The notes under the pieces were generated by a model. It searched no databases and was not told the origin of the DNA. It saw only the letters and a program-made list of their open reading frames with translations. This document shows, one piece after another, positions 51,801-64,000 of a stretch of DNA of 64,000 nt. Each line of letters starts with the position of its first letter. The stretch's first letter is position 1. A program made the translations under genes and the position numbers. Source of the stretch: Chionis minor (lineage: Eukaryota; Chordata; Aves; Charadriiformes; Chionididae); assembly GCA_013398295.1 (NCBI GenBank), contig VZSF01011130.1:65263-129262 (forward strand), in the 5' to 3' direction.

Positions 51801-53689
51801 AGTATGCTTGTCTGGCCATGTCCCTTGCCTGATCAGCATAGCCTGTCCTCTCTTCTCACTTATCATCCCCTGTTCCTGTTGGCCCATTATGTCTTAACGA
51901 TGCAGCTTTTTGAGAGAGATGTCAATATATAATGGCCAACTTGCCATTATACAACGTGGTCATCTAGTGATAAAAGCAAGGAACGATGTGTTGTGAGAGA
52001 TAATGCATTTTATGATATATATATTTGCAAAAAGTGTACATGTTTTAGGAAGCTTTTCTTAATGTCTGAAACAAGCATAATGCAACTAAGATAAACTCAG
52101 GGCAATTGTTCCCAGCCTGCTTAGACTGCAATATGCTCAATCTGCTTCAGAAACAGAAGAAAACTCCTTGTTAGTCCCAGGAGCTTGTATGTTTTCCCGT
52201 ATTTATATAGGTTAGTTTAACATAAGTTACTGTCTGTACTTTAATTTTTGCTTCATTTGTCATATTTATGGTAGCCCTGTAGTTTCGTCACTTTTAGAAT
52301 GTTGTGCGTTTCCCATAAGATGGTGTATTTTTAATGTGTCATGCCAAGCGTTTTAGTTTGGTTTTCTTTTTTTTCCCTCCTCCATTTAATAGTGGCAATA
52401 GTTTTATTATCACTTTTTCTTATGTATTTGTAGAGATCGATGTAGTTCTTAGTGTGACTTTCAACTCTTAACAATTGGCTATTGGAGCTCTGATATAGGT
52501 GAAACCTGTAGCAGTGGGCTCATTTGTGGCTCTGTCCACATCTTTATCCTTACTTTGTCCTTTGTAAATAATCTCTATTGGTTGGAGCAGCAATACTGGC
52601 ATGAAATCTGCAGATCTTTTTGGTATATTTACTATATTAATTTTACCAAATAATCATTGTAACATCCTGCACATTTCTTGTTGATGACATCAACTATAAT
52701 TTGATAAGTATTTACGATAAATAAGTTTTTTTTCATTGTTTCAGACACAAAGTAGCATGCACTTGGTTACCAATCTTAATAGTAGAGACAATATTAGGTG
52801 TATCTCCAATGGGAGATGATTTTGTTAAAAATGCATGTGCCCAGACTTTAAATTTTATGGACTATTTATTTCTAATGAATTTATTATCTGGGCCACTAAT
52901 TTTGTTATAGTAAACAATTGCATTTTCCTTCTGTTTCTAATATAATTTACGTTGTTCTACCATTGTAATTAGGCAATCGATCATTATCTTCAAATACCTC
53001 ACCAAATGTATGGTGTTGATGCTGCCAGGGCTATCCCTAGGCTGCACCCAGCCTTCACTGCATTGTGACTCTGCTTCTCCCCTCTTTGTTCAGTTAAGGT
53101 ACGTGATAAAAAGGCCTTTTGCAGCTTATTTTAAATTTCAATGCAAAGTCCAGCTTAATAAGACTTCTGCCTGTGCTCAGTTTATTTCTATTCCTTCTAA
53201 ACTCTTAAGACACAGTTCAATAAAATAGTTTTGATATTCCAGTTGTTTTTTATGTTGTGGGCTCATTGACCCTTGATTTAGGATCTGTCCTGCGAAGCTG
53301 GGTGTGTTCCTCCCCATGTTTCTTGCTTACAGTGATGATCCAGACATCATATCCCATATCCCTTTTCGCTCAATAAAATTTCATTCTTTCTGTGCTTTCA
53401 AAGCCTTCAACTCTGTAGTCTAATCAAACTAACAAATTTATGTACTTTCTCTCAATTTAGACTCTCTCAATTTTTACTCAGACTTTCAATTTACAGGCAG
53501 GTGACTACAAAGGGTTGGGGAAGAGCCTCATTGAACGACTAGAGAGAAAAAGCGTTAAGATGATACTTAGTGTTGACAGATGTAAATTGAAGTAGATTAC
53601 AGAAACAGTCCTAGCCTTAGAGAGAGAATGCTGGGCTCTGAACTCGACATCAGCATTCAAAGAGAGAGGTGTTGGGAGTTTTAATAAGG

Positions 53690-54260
53690 AATTTCATGAA
53701 AACGTCAGTGTACTAATAAAAGGAAATAGAATGGAAGAAATGATTAAGAAAAGGACAGAGAGTGAAACAGAAAACTGTCAGACACCACTATATAAAGCAG
53801 TGACATTATCACATCTTGAATACTGCGGTCAGCTCTGGACCCTAATTTAAAGGAGGATGCAGTGGAACTGAGAAAGAACAAAGAAGGACAGCCTGGATAA
53901 CTAACGATACAACATGGCTGGTGTCCCAAAAATGATTGAATCAACTTGGACTGTTCAAAAATAATTTTGTGAGGGTTATAATAAGGATATCTATAAAATC
54001 AGGAAAGGCATGGAGAAGGTGAACAGGGAAACATTCGGAAAACAGAACAACTATGAAACATCCATTCTAACACAGAAGCTTGAGGCATTAATATCATTAG
54101 CAATTGGCGCATTTAAGCAAACAAATGAAAGTACTGCTACGCAAGCTATATACTTAAGTTCTGGAGCTCTTTGCCATAGGATGTTGTATTATCAAGTTTA
54201 CATAGACTCAAAGGCAAATTAGAGAAGTGCATGGAAGAAAAGAAGTCTATCAAGGGCTAA
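53690..54260 (+). repeat. Ancient L3-like CR1 fragment, sense strand
   Basis: A short stretch encodes LYKAVTLSHLEYCGQLWT, the conserved C-terminal RT motif seen as [19 protein letters not shown] in the CR1 copy at 61965-62900. The order of later phrases (ATCTATAAAATCAGGAAAGG, GGAGAAGGTGAACAGGGAA, CTCTTTGCCATAGGATGTTG, TCTATCAAGGGCTA) follows the 3' half of the old amniote CR1/L3 lineage. It is heavily diverged and clearly older than the bird CR1 copies here. Confidence 0.75.
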
Positions 54261-55312
54261 CACAGATACCAATCCCAGCACATGAAACCCCAATATCTTG
54301 TGCCGCTGCAAGTTAAGAAAGATTACCAAGGAAGTATCATACATGTTTCATACACTTGCATACATATTTGCTATTGACTAGCAATTATCAGGGTCAGATG
54401 AAAACATGGACAAAACATCTCCTGAAAATTTTGGAAAGTAAAATTTTAAATAAGAGGTAAATATCTATGTGATACAAAGAAAAAGACAATGTAGACTTTG
54501 ATCCATCCTGAACATTGACTAATATTTTTTTTAAAAGGCACTTCATATGCACTGCTGAACCAGCTCAGAACAAATGATTATTTTCTATACGCATATTTTT
54601 CAATCATTACTTCTCGCTACATTGAGTGTTGGGGGAAAAGAATACCTTGGATGTTCACACACAGGAATTTCTGACCTAGAACAATCATTATAATCTATGC
54701 TTGAGGAATGAAAGCCCTTCATTTGACAGTATTAGTCAAAATGACCTATTTACTTAGCTTTATTAATTTCCCTTCATCCTGTTTCCTGTTTCATAGAAAA
54801 GCACTCGGTCTAATTTAATTTGTTCCTCTTTTTCATCTGAGAAATGAATCAATTTTAGCACCTGGTGATATTTTTAAAATCCAGAAAGTATTGCTTATAC
54901 ACTCCTTGTATTTACAAAATGTACAAAGTAACGCTTCTCTAAGTAGAGGGAAAATCAAACTACAGGAGAAATTAATTTCTCCAAAGGAGCTCTCAGTCAA
55001 ATCTCTATCTCAGCTTTTCTCCAGGTAAATTACTAAAACATCAGACACTAGCTGGTATTTCCTAGCTTGTCTATTCTCAGCTTCTTTGATCCCTCTGTTT
55101 TACTTTCTCTGGCTGAGACTTTTATGAAGCAACATGCGGGGAGGGTGCTCAGCTCAGACATTCTTTGATTGTGCCTGGGTTTTGGGCAGTATTTCTAGGC
55201 GGGGAGGTGGTCATTTTCAGTGTTCTGCCTCCAGAGTATTTGACTTGTTTCTTACCACAGCTTCTAAGATTGATAGAAACTACGACCAATGCATGAAGAA
55301 TATGGTTCTTAC

Positions 55313-55485
55313 CATCACTGCAGAGGATGCCAGATCTTCCGTAGGGACAAAGGCAAACGGCATCTCGCCTGGACTTTGGAAAACAGGTAGCACCGTTTCC
55401 ACATGGATTTTCATCACAAGTTGCAAACTGGCAGAGTTTTCCGGAATAGAGTTTAGGGCATTCACAAAACCAATTTTCTGCATCA
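55313..55485 (-). CDS. EYS: EYS internal exon: end of one EGF module plus a complete EGF module (first EYS exon in this window)
   Basis: Partial CDS of eyes shut homolog, a secreted EGF/laminin-G protein of the photoreceptor extracellular matrix. The exon starts after an acceptor ending TTTGTCAG and ends at donor G|GTAAGA; it enters in phase 2, leaves in phase 1 and holds 57 whole codons. Exon residues 7, 9 and 18 are the last three cysteines of one EGF module, including the WFCEC and YSGKLC pieces. Cysteines 23, 28, 34, 44, 46 and 55 form a complete second module ending CPYGRSGILC. The second module keeps Thr before its third cysteine, matching the O-fucose consensus C-x4-S/T-C. It lacks the Asp/Asn signature of calcium-binding EGF modules. 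The preceding exon, which should hold the first half of the first module, was not found up to 64000. Assignment rests on recalled similarity to human EYS and on the downstream exon chain. Confidence 0.95.
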
Positions 55486-58400
55486 CTGACAAATTTAAAT
55501 TAAAAACAAACAAAAAAAATGTATGAATACCATAACACACTTAAAAAAACAGAATGAGTTTTACACTCTCAGAAAATCAGTGACATTTGACTTATGGTTG
55601 CAATACATTTCTATATTTTTACTATCTTAACTTTTTGGTTTGGTTTGGTTTTTTTGTTGCTTGTATACCTGGCATAAGAGATGCCAGAATGCTTTATGGG
55701 TGACTTGAGTTGACAGGTTCCAGGCTTAATTTTATATTTTAATTTATCTTTCCTTTCATGGAAAGGTATGTGACTTTTCTAACATCTCACTAGTTACGTG
55801 TGCTGCTGCTTTCATAGCATAGTTGAAATAACTGCTACAGAAAAACAGCTCTTCTATTATGTCAGAAAAAAGGAAAGAAAGTCAAAACAAAAAATGTAAA
55901 GTTACTAGTTTGCTTTGCAAATGGAAACATCATTTGTACATTCAGGTATTACATACAGCCTGTGACAACACAGTAGGATGTAAAGAAAAATTGAAATGGA
56001 ATACTTGCAGTAGTGTTTACTGAAATTGAACCAGAGTAAACAGGCATGACCTCTACTTTCATATATCTCATGTTAGAAAGAATATTAGAACAGGCAAGGG
56101 GAAAAATAAGTTGTAATCAGTCTTGAGGGGTGATAAAAAACATTTAGAAATGTGCATATTCTGTTTGTGTGAATTATCTTTTTTTTAGTACACGACGATA
56201 GCACAATGGCAGATATGGTAGGAAAACCAATATCAGATAGGAAAAGCAGGAGTGTAAGACATTCCCATCTATCACTTATTATAAATATAATTTCATTAAA
56301 GGTCTTATTTGATTTACCCCCTGTTTTATGACTGAAATTAGATGACAGCTAGATAGGTCAGTTCATGTGATTACTACACATCCTCGGTACTAAACAGAAA
56401 CATGTCTGTCTTATACTTAATAAGGTCACATGTGCCCCTGGGTATGAATGCCGAAGACATGATGTGAGCTGTATCAAACCACAGCCATTATGTTTTTCCA
56501 GATAATAGCATAATCATTAGGATGTTCAGTGATAAAATGTCAAATACATGTGATTTCTAAAAATCCGTTCACTGCTTATAATATCCATGCAATCAGGTTA
56601 GAGAAAATAATCTAGAGCTGAAAGAACTCTTGTATTTTTAAAAAGAGGGAAATAAGTAACCCTTGTGACAGTCTTTGTGCATAGCAGTTGATTAGTGTGT
56701 TTCTAAACTGACCACCCACAGTTCTGGGGAGCGAGGATCTCAGCTGGAGAGTCTACCAGAAAGAGTCTCATGAATAATGCCTCCAGACACCTTTGCAAAA
56801 GAAAATTGCTATCAGCTGCAATAATAAATTTCTGTGCGTAGCCTATTCTATTTATAGATCTGCTGCAGACACCAGGAGAGGAATGTAAATGAGATATTGG
56901 ATTGCTTTCATTTGTGCAGTGAGAAGCCTGCTTTCAATGGTTTCAGTATCAGCATTACACAGTTCAGCTAATTAAAAAAGCAATAATAAACTGAATTCTT
57001 CCTGAAAATCTACAATTGATAGTGATAATCTCTAAAACTAGTTATCAAATGTGTTTGTGTTTGTTTGTAGAAGAGAAGACAGATCATTGCTGCTGACCGC
57101 CAAAATACAGAGACTTTAGTCTTCACCTTTAGACAACCAATTTTCATACATTCTTCTGTTCAGCTGTATATGTCAACATCGGCCATTTCTTTTTATAGTC
57201 TTACTTTTGCTATTGTGGAGAAGATTGAAAACAACAGGTCTCATAACAAATTGTGAGGAGTTTATTGTTATCAAGATGAACAATGTTCTAACATTTCACT
57301 ATTGATGCCATAACACCCTAATAACAAAGAGTGATTCCCAATGAGGCAAAGAAAACAGTTTTTAAAATGTTCTACAAATACAAAGCTTGAAAATATAACA
57401 GCTAACCACACAGAAAAAACACAGCCAATTCACAAGAATTAGTATACTGAAATGCAAAGTCCCAAATGACTTATTATTCTCTCTCAAAGCTGTCTGTCAC
57501 TGTACTTTGTTAAGAAGAGGACAAGGTCTCCCATATTCTGCTGAATTAGTCTCAGCTTCAAGAAACACATAAATGCCTGGGTGACCAGGGACATCTCTCC
57601 TCCCAAGTGGATTTCGTAATTTCATGATATCCTGCTATCCTTTATAAATGCAAGAAGCAAATGAAAGGCGACAGCAAATTGGAACGATAATATCTTTTGC
57701 CTACACTGTACAGCTGTGAATGGCTCCAAGAAAAAGTCATTGGATAATCACATACACAAGTTGAAGAAAGCGAATAATGCGTGAAAGAAACAAGGAAAAC
57801 ATCAGAATTTTGAGACTGCAAAATTAGAAACAAATTTGGAATGTTTTACTGAAATGTGTTGCACGTCTATATTAGTGTTTGAGTTCAGATCCAGAGAGTG
57901 GTTTTGAAGCAAACCTCTGAGTTGTCCCCAGTGGAAATGCCTTGGTTCACATTGTGGAGTGGTCTCAGGAGTACATGCATTCAATTTCTTTCAGACGAAC
58001 CTGCACCAGAAGATTGTCTCACACCTCACGTACTCCAGCTGCTAATGGGCATTCAGTCCCTGGGGCCAGAACAGGTCTAGTGTGAGTAAAGCTCCCTAAA
58101 ACATGAATAATGGGGATATTGAGTCCTCAACACTGATCAATTTGTCCTGTAAATTTAATCCTCTTGAACTAAATTATCTGCTAATATGGATGCAGATTTA
58201 TAAGACATCACTGGAAAATCAGGCAGCTATGGTGTATATTATATATTAAAAAAGGCTCCAGATTTTAAACTGGGGTACTGATGAATTCCATAAGTAGATA
58301 GAGAAAAAAACCTAACCATCCAGAATCTTATGAAGGAAGAATGTCACAAACAGTAAGAGAGAATGGGAGGAGACAGAAATAGTGTAGAAAAGGAGTGGAA

Positions 58401-61400
58401 GAGACAAGAACAATAGTCCTAGAGCACCATCACCTCTGGTCACCATTCTTATGTATGAGGGAAAAAAGGGTAGGGAAGATGAACTGTTCTCCAACATTCT
58501 TATAATTCTACTCTGAAATGGTATGGGATACACTTTTCCCATGTTAAAATATTCCTTTGATCTTTGCTCTAGACATTAGATTGGAAAGAAAAATCATCAA
58601 GAAGCATTTGCATGGTATGACATGATATTGGTAATTCAATAATACAAATTCTTCTCCTTGAATCGGTACTACATCAGTGATCTGATTTAATGAAATCAAA
58701 ATTTTGCGTGAGACTGACACTTTTGGGATTCCAACACAGGTTTTGATAACTTATTTTTTAAAATATTGCACAATGCAGAGGAGACTGCATTGTAACACAT
58801 CAATAATACAATCACAGCTGTATTTAACTACAGTTTTTGACTTTTAAAGTAATTCTGTTTTTAAAAGAAAATATTATAATCCCGCTCTACAATGTGTCAT
58901 AGACATCATTTGTACTATAGTGATACAGTGCTGTGGTACTCCAAAGCATAGTATAATTTTCTATATGCCTGTGCTTTTTCCATCTCTAAAGTGGGAATGC
59001 TATGCTCTGTGATTCCCACTGAAAGCATTGTACATGCCATTTATGTAGTCAGATGTGAGAGGGCTTCCCTGAAAGGAAGTGCACTCAACACAACCCTTTA
59101 ATCATGACAGTGCTAAGCTGAGAATGTAAAAAACTACACGTCACAGTGGGTTCAATATTTAATGACACTAGTTCTTTTAGTGCTCTCACTATATTATCTG
59201 TGATAAAACTATGGAAGTTGGAGGGAACGGCTTCCCAAGCTGCTTCAGTTAATAAATAGTAGATGTAATTCAGTTTCTTTTAAAGTTGTTATTTCTAGAG
59301 TCATTTTGTTTTAACTTACTGGAAACTGAAAGGACCATCATACTTTATCAGTTTAAACTTTAAGGTGAATGCAAAGACTCATTAAATCTCTTTCTAGAAA
59401 ATACCAGGATAATGTAAAGATGATTAGAATCTTCCTTTGAAAGCTTTGTGTAATAGTCAAACCCACAGAAACTCGATTGCAGCTCGGATAACCTTATCTC
59501 ATCAATAATCTTAAAAATATCAAAGGACAATATATAAAGGAGGCATTTCTTCCTTGTGCACAGCAGGAGTTTTTCTAGTATATAATATATCTGCCAATCT
59601 TTCTTTGCATTATACAGCTCCAAAAAAATCAATTCAGCTTTCCTTCTGCTTTAGTACTTTCACCCAGGTTTCCTCAATTATGATATCTTCTCCAGATCTC
59701 AGTGCTTTTGTTAGCTTTACTGTTTTGAATCCTTTTTCCCCCTATCGGGAATTATTATTCTGCAAGCTCTGGCGATTCACTTTAAATTTCCTTTCCTTTC
59801 ACTGAAAGCACTTTCTAAACTGCTTCTATATATATAAACAACCACTGACAGGCTCTCTTTAAACCAAGTCTAAATCACTTGTGAACTAAATTGGTTTTGA
59901 AAACTCCTAGGGAAAATATTTCCAGATTGGTTGGGTGCACTCATGGAAAAAAGCTTTTGCTTTAAATTTTCTTTGAGGCAGGCTCATACTCAGAGTAATA
60001 CTCAAAGTCCGTGGTTCTAGCATGGACCAAATAGGACCTCACATTTAAACAATACTTCCACATTCTTTGATCCAGGTTAAAAGTATTGGAGTGGGAATAT
60101 TCCAATTCCAATTCAAAAAGGAGAACAGGAGTGACAAAAAGGTTCCAGCACCTCGCTTGCCTGCTGCCAACATACGAGACCATTGTGTACAAAATAGTTT
60201 AGCTCAAATAGAAAATTAATTTATAGGGCCCAACTAAGAAATTTAATTAAATAGATGCTTAATCCATCCCAGTCAGACAACAATGAGCATCTGCTCAATC
60301 TTATCATTAAGCATATGTATATGAGTGTCCTTGAACGAGAATCCACTCCTGAAACAATACCTAAACCTTAGAAAGTTCACTGGAGTTGTGTTTGAGTTAG
60401 TTATGGTTTGGGAACAACAGAATTTGGTTTATCATAATGATGAAGAAGGAAGAACTCTTGCTTATTGGAAGAGTATCTATTTCAGACTTTCAAAGATGTC
60501 ATTATTTTCAGGAAATTAGGATCGTCAAAATTTATTTTAAAACGTACTCATTCCAATATCTAACACAGTACTATCTAACTTTTCAGAATCATGAAGCCTC
60601 TTCTGGAGTCTTTCATAGAGCCTCTTTAACCTCCATTTTCCACCCAGATGGTGAATACACAGGTGATTCCCCATCACATGAAGGATACGCATTCATTAAC
60701 TAATATGATGCATAGAAAGTACTGTCCTGTAATGTGACAATTATGACAATTCCTGTCACACAACAGGAGACACAATTGCGGTATCAAGCACTTCCGAACA
60801 CATAACACTTAATGGTGAATGATTAAAGATCCATCAGGAAAAAGTACAGCAAGTGATGGTTGGTGAGAACAATTTATGTGGGCAACAATCCATTCCCTGG
60901 ACACATCTAGGAAGGGAAATAATGTTCTGTCAGGCTGGGTCCATTGCAAGGGCTGTGATTAGCTCTGACACTACTCCTTTCCCCAGTCTTCTCAGTCTTT
61001 TCAGTTAAATCAACATTTTCTCTTTCCTTGTGTGGTATGGAAAAAATAGTAAATAAATGTTATCATCTGCTAAAGTGTAATTATAAAAATGGAATTAGTT
61101 TTTTTTTTTTTTTTAAAGTTGAAAGGCTATGATTTTGATAACAAAAAATTAGCACTTCATGGAACATGGCCAGGGAAGCACATAAACATTTTCAACAGCA
61201 TAAGGTAGAAGCCAGATCTCCATCCCTCACTGAAATCATATACTGCTGAACTCCTGTTTGATTTTGGAAAATTTGTCCTAAAACCTGATGACAGAAAGTT
61301 TCCAATTGCTCCCAGCAGTCCCTAGAGCCCTAAACAGCCTTTGCTTCAATATATCTACTACTTGCAGCAGGACTTGTGAGCACCATATCCAAAGCAGTAA

Positions 61401-61964
61401 CACTGAACACTGGTGTGCAGCACATTCCTTGTTACAGTTGTCGTTACTGATGTATTGCATACTATTACTCATTTCTTCTAGAATATTATAACAATCTTTT
61501 AGCACAAACCCATTCATTACTTCAATGTTAGATGAATTTAAAGGTTGCAGAACTATGTAACTTAGTAATTTCCAAGATTTCAAAGTCTCCTCACAAAGCA
61601 ACTGCAGTTAGCTACACTGATCATGAGGATTCATACAACTGGAGAATCATAGTCATTTAGGTTGGAAAAGACATTTAAGGTCACGGAGTCCAACTGTAAA
61701 CCTAACACTGTCAAGTCTACCATTAAACCATGTCCCTAAATGCCACATCTACAGGTCTTTTAAATACCTCCAGGGATGGTGACTCAACCACTTCCCTGGG
61801 CAGCCTGTTCCAATGCCTGACAACCCTTTCCATGACGAAATATTTCCTAATATCCAATCTAAACCTCCCATGGTGTAACTTGAGGCCGTTTCTTCAACAA
61901 ATCCTATCACTACTAACAAGTGCTATCACTTTTTACTTGGGAGAAGAGAGTGACTCCCATCTCT

Positions 61965-63232
61965 CTACCCACCTCCTTTTGGGTGGCTGGAGAGACCAAT
62001 AAGGTCTCCTCTCAACCTCCTTTTCTTCAGACTAAACAACCCCAGTTCTCTCAGCTGCTCCTCATAAGACTTGTGCTCCAGACCCCTCACCAGCTTTGTT
62101 GTCCTTCTCTGGACACGCTCCAGCACCTCAATGTCTTTCTTGTAGTGAGGGGCCCAAAACTGAACACAGTACTTGAGGTGGGGCCTCACCAGTGCCAAGT
62201 ACAGGGGAACAATCACCTCCTTAGTCCTGCTGGCCACACTATTCCTGGTACAGGCCAGGATGCTGTTGGCCGCCTTGGCCACCTGGGCACACTGCTGGCT
62301 CATATTCAGCCACATGTCGACCAACACCCCCAGGTCCTTTTCTGCCAGGCAGCTTTCCAGCCACTCTTCCCCAAACCTGTAGCGCTGTATGGGGTTGTTG
62401 TGACCCACGTGCAGGACCCAGCACTTGGCCTTGTTGAACCTCATACCATTGGCCACGACCCATTGATCCAGCCTGTCCAGATCCCTCTGTAGGGCCATCC
62501 TACTCTCAAGCAGGTCAACACTCCTGCCTAACTTGGTGTTGTCTGCCAACTTACTGAGGGTGCACTCAATCCCCTCCTCCAGGCTGTTGAGAAAAGTATT
62601 AAACAGAACAGGCCCCAGTACTGAGCCCTGGGGAACACCACTTGTGACTGGCCGCCAACTGGATTTAACTCCATTCACCACCACTCTTTGGGACTGGACA
62701 TCCAGCATGTTTTTTACCCAGAGAAGAGCGCACTCATCCAAGGCATGACCAGCCAGTCTCTCCAGGAGAACACTGTAGGAAATGGTGTCAAAGGCTTTAC
62801 TAAAGTCCCGGTAAACAACATCCACAGCCTTTCCCTCATCCACGAAGTGGGTCACTTTGTCACAGGAGATCAGGTTTGTCAAGCAGGACCTGTCTTTCAT
62901 AAACCCATGCTGCTGGGTCTCATCACCTGGTTGTCCTTTACATGCTGTGTGATGGCACTCAAGGTGATCTGCTCCGTAACATTCTCTGGCACCAAGGTCA
63001 GACTGACAGGCCTGTAGTTCCCTGGTTCCTCATTCCAGCCCTTCTTGTGGATGGTCGTCATATTTGCTAGCCTCCAGTCAACTGGAACCTCCCCGGTTAG
63101 CCAGGACTGCTGATAAATGATGGGAAGCGTCTTAGCGAGCACTTCCACCAGCTCCCTCAGTACCCTTGGGTGGATTCTATCCAGCCCCATAGACTTGTGT
63201 ATATCCAAGTGGTGCAGTAGGCTGCTAATCAT
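61965..63232 (-). pseudogene. CR1 ORF2 reverse transcriptase, frameshifted, active site altered
   Basis: The RT N-terminal part (62897-63232) has MGLDRIHPRVLRELVEVLAK, VDWRLANMTTIHKKG and [12 protein letters not shown]. The main part (61965-62900, 311 codons) has [52 protein letters not shown] and [11 protein letters not shown]. The two lie in different frames and meet near 62910, consistent with a one-base change. The catalytic motif reads L-A-D-N where the 12 kb copy has F-A-D-D, so the second aspartate is lost and the enzyme would be inactive even with an intact frame. It is the longest real protein-like frame in the window. Confidence 0.92.
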
Positions 63233-63679
63233 TTCCCCTTGGATTGTGGGGGCTTCATTCTGCTCCCTGTCCCCATCTTCTAGCTCAGGCGGCTGGGTAT
63301 CCTGAGAACAACTGAGGTAAAGAGGGCATTAAGTACCTTAGCCTTTTCCTCATCCTTTGTCATTGTGTTTCTCCCCACATCCAATAAAGGATGGAGATTC
63401 TCCTTAGCTGTCCTTCTGTTGTTACTGTATTTACAGAAACATTTTTTATTGTCTTTTACAGCAGTAGCCAGATTACTTGGGATGTGGCCTTCTAATTTTC
63501 TCCTTGTATCACCTCATGACAACCTTGTAGTCCTTCTGAGTTGCCTTCCCCTTCTTCCAAAGGTCATAAACTCTCTTTTTCCCCCAGAGTTTCAGCCAAA
63601 GCTGTCTGTTCAGCCAGGCCGGTCTTCTTCCCTGCCAGCTCATCTTTTGGCACTTTTGGATGGCCTGCTCTTGTGTCTT

Positions 63680-63991
63680 TCATATTCCCTTCTTGAAGAA
63701 TGTCCAGCCTTCCTGGACTTCTTTGCCCTTCAGGACTGCCTCCCAAGGGACTCTGTCAACCAGGCCCCTAAAAAGGTCAGAGTCTGCTCTCCAGAAGCCA
63801 AGGTGGCAGTCCTGCTGACCCCACTCTTCTCTGAGAATCAAAAATTCTGTCATTTCTTGATTGCTATGCCCAAGACGACCTCCAACCATCACATCATCCA
63901 CAAGTCCTTCTCTGTTCGCAAAACACAGGTCCAGTGGGGCACCTTCCCTTGTTGGCTCCCTCACTGACTCTGTCAGGAAATTATCTTCCAC
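63680..63991 (-). pseudogene. CR1 ORF2 endonuclease C-terminus and linker, truncated by window edge
   Basis: A frame of 103 codons has NFLTESVREPTREGAPLDL, then LGHSNQEMTEFLI (catalytic His region of APE-type endonucleases, S-N-H order altered) and SDLFRGLVDRVPWEAVLKG, the post-endonuclease linker also seen at 9840-10002 and 13987-14433. The catalytic N-terminal half lies beyond 64000. Confidence 0.85.
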
Positions 63992-64000
63992 ACACTCCAG

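Larger units (their letters stand above)
40084..55312 (-). other. EYS: EYS intron (15.2 kb)
   Basis: Contains a 19-bp tandem duplication (41392-41429), a gapped CR1 (42190-43400), palindromes at 46798-46818 and 48378-48393, long poly-T tracts (50306-50398), a repeat-like block (51280-51800) and an ancient CR1 (53690-54260). I see nothing recognisable in 43500-46790, 48400-50300, 51810-53680 or 54270-55310. Confidence 0.85.
55486..64000 (-). other. EYS: EYS intron, 3' part
   Basis: Intronic DNA before the first EYS exon of the window. The right 2.35 kb is a CR1 element. I searched 55486-61640 on the minus strand for the preceding EGF half-module (Cys-rich, N-G-G type) and found none. Poly-T (T16) at 61099-61114. 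Nothing else recognisable. Confidence 0.8.
61645..64000 (-). mobile_element. Long CR1 LINE, runs off the window edge
   Basis: Minus-strand CR1 with its 3' end at about 61645 (plus strand AGAATCATAGTCATTTAGGT). It continues through the 3' UTR, the reverse transcriptase (61965-63232) and the endonuclease C-terminus (to 63991). At 64000 the sequence is still inside the endonuclease, so the element extends beyond the window. It matches the subfamily of the 36725-37215 fragment. Confidence 0.92.

Noticed and set aside
55134..55540. Frames on both strands overlapping the first EYS exon
   Set aside because: Both are in the wrong frame or strand. The minus-strand frame here does not give the Cys-rich EGF translation, which lies in another frame.
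1..64000. tRNA, rRNA, snRNA, CRISPR array, bacterial operon or a new defence-type system
   Set aside because: No cloverleaf with A/B boxes, no spaced repeat array and no prokaryotic gene layout. The window is intronic vertebrate DNA.

Overview
This window is vertebrate nuclear DNA, almost certainly from a bird. It is AT-rich, has very few long reading frames, and carries several CR1 non-LTR retrotransposons of avian type with (ATTCTATG)-like 3' ends. One assembly gap (619 N) and one isolated N point to a draft assembly.

The only cellular gene I can support is the eyes shut homolog, EYS, on the minus strand. Seven consecutive internal coding exons lie at 55313-55485, 39901-40083, 33225-33391, 32889-33033, 26275-26449, 18878-19050 and 2546-2707, in transcription order. 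All are flanked by GT-AG sites. Their reading phases chain without conflict through 392 whole codons with no stop. They encode the end of one EGF-like module, a complete EGF module, a complete laminin-G domain, two more EGF modules and the start of the next laminin-G domain. This is the C-terminal EGF/LamG part of EYS, a secreted photoreceptor-matrix protein. The gene runs out of the window on both sides, so no promoter, start codon, stop codon or polyadenylation site is present.

Everything else is intronic. The 2708-18877 intron holds a degenerate CR1 (about 6435-7010, +), an internally deleted CR1 (about 9840-10160, +) and a long CR1 with endonuclease and reverse-transcriptase remnants (about 11930-14930, -). 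Shorter CR1 3' ends lie near 20900 and 36725. A CR1 at about 42190-43400 is interrupted by the gap. An ancient L3-like CR1 lies at about 53690-54260 (+). A long, broken CR1 fills 61645-64000 (-). A GC-rich block (36090-36610) and a repeat-like block (51280-51800) remain unassigned.

Smaller structures include a diverged direct duplication 1.17 kb apart (33961 and 35134), three short tandem duplications, several near-perfect palindromes and long poly-T tracts. I found no RNA gene, CRISPR array, operon or evident undescribed system. The most informative results are the full exon chain of EYS, including one exon (26275-26449) not covered by any long reading frame, and the structure and decay of the CR1 copies.
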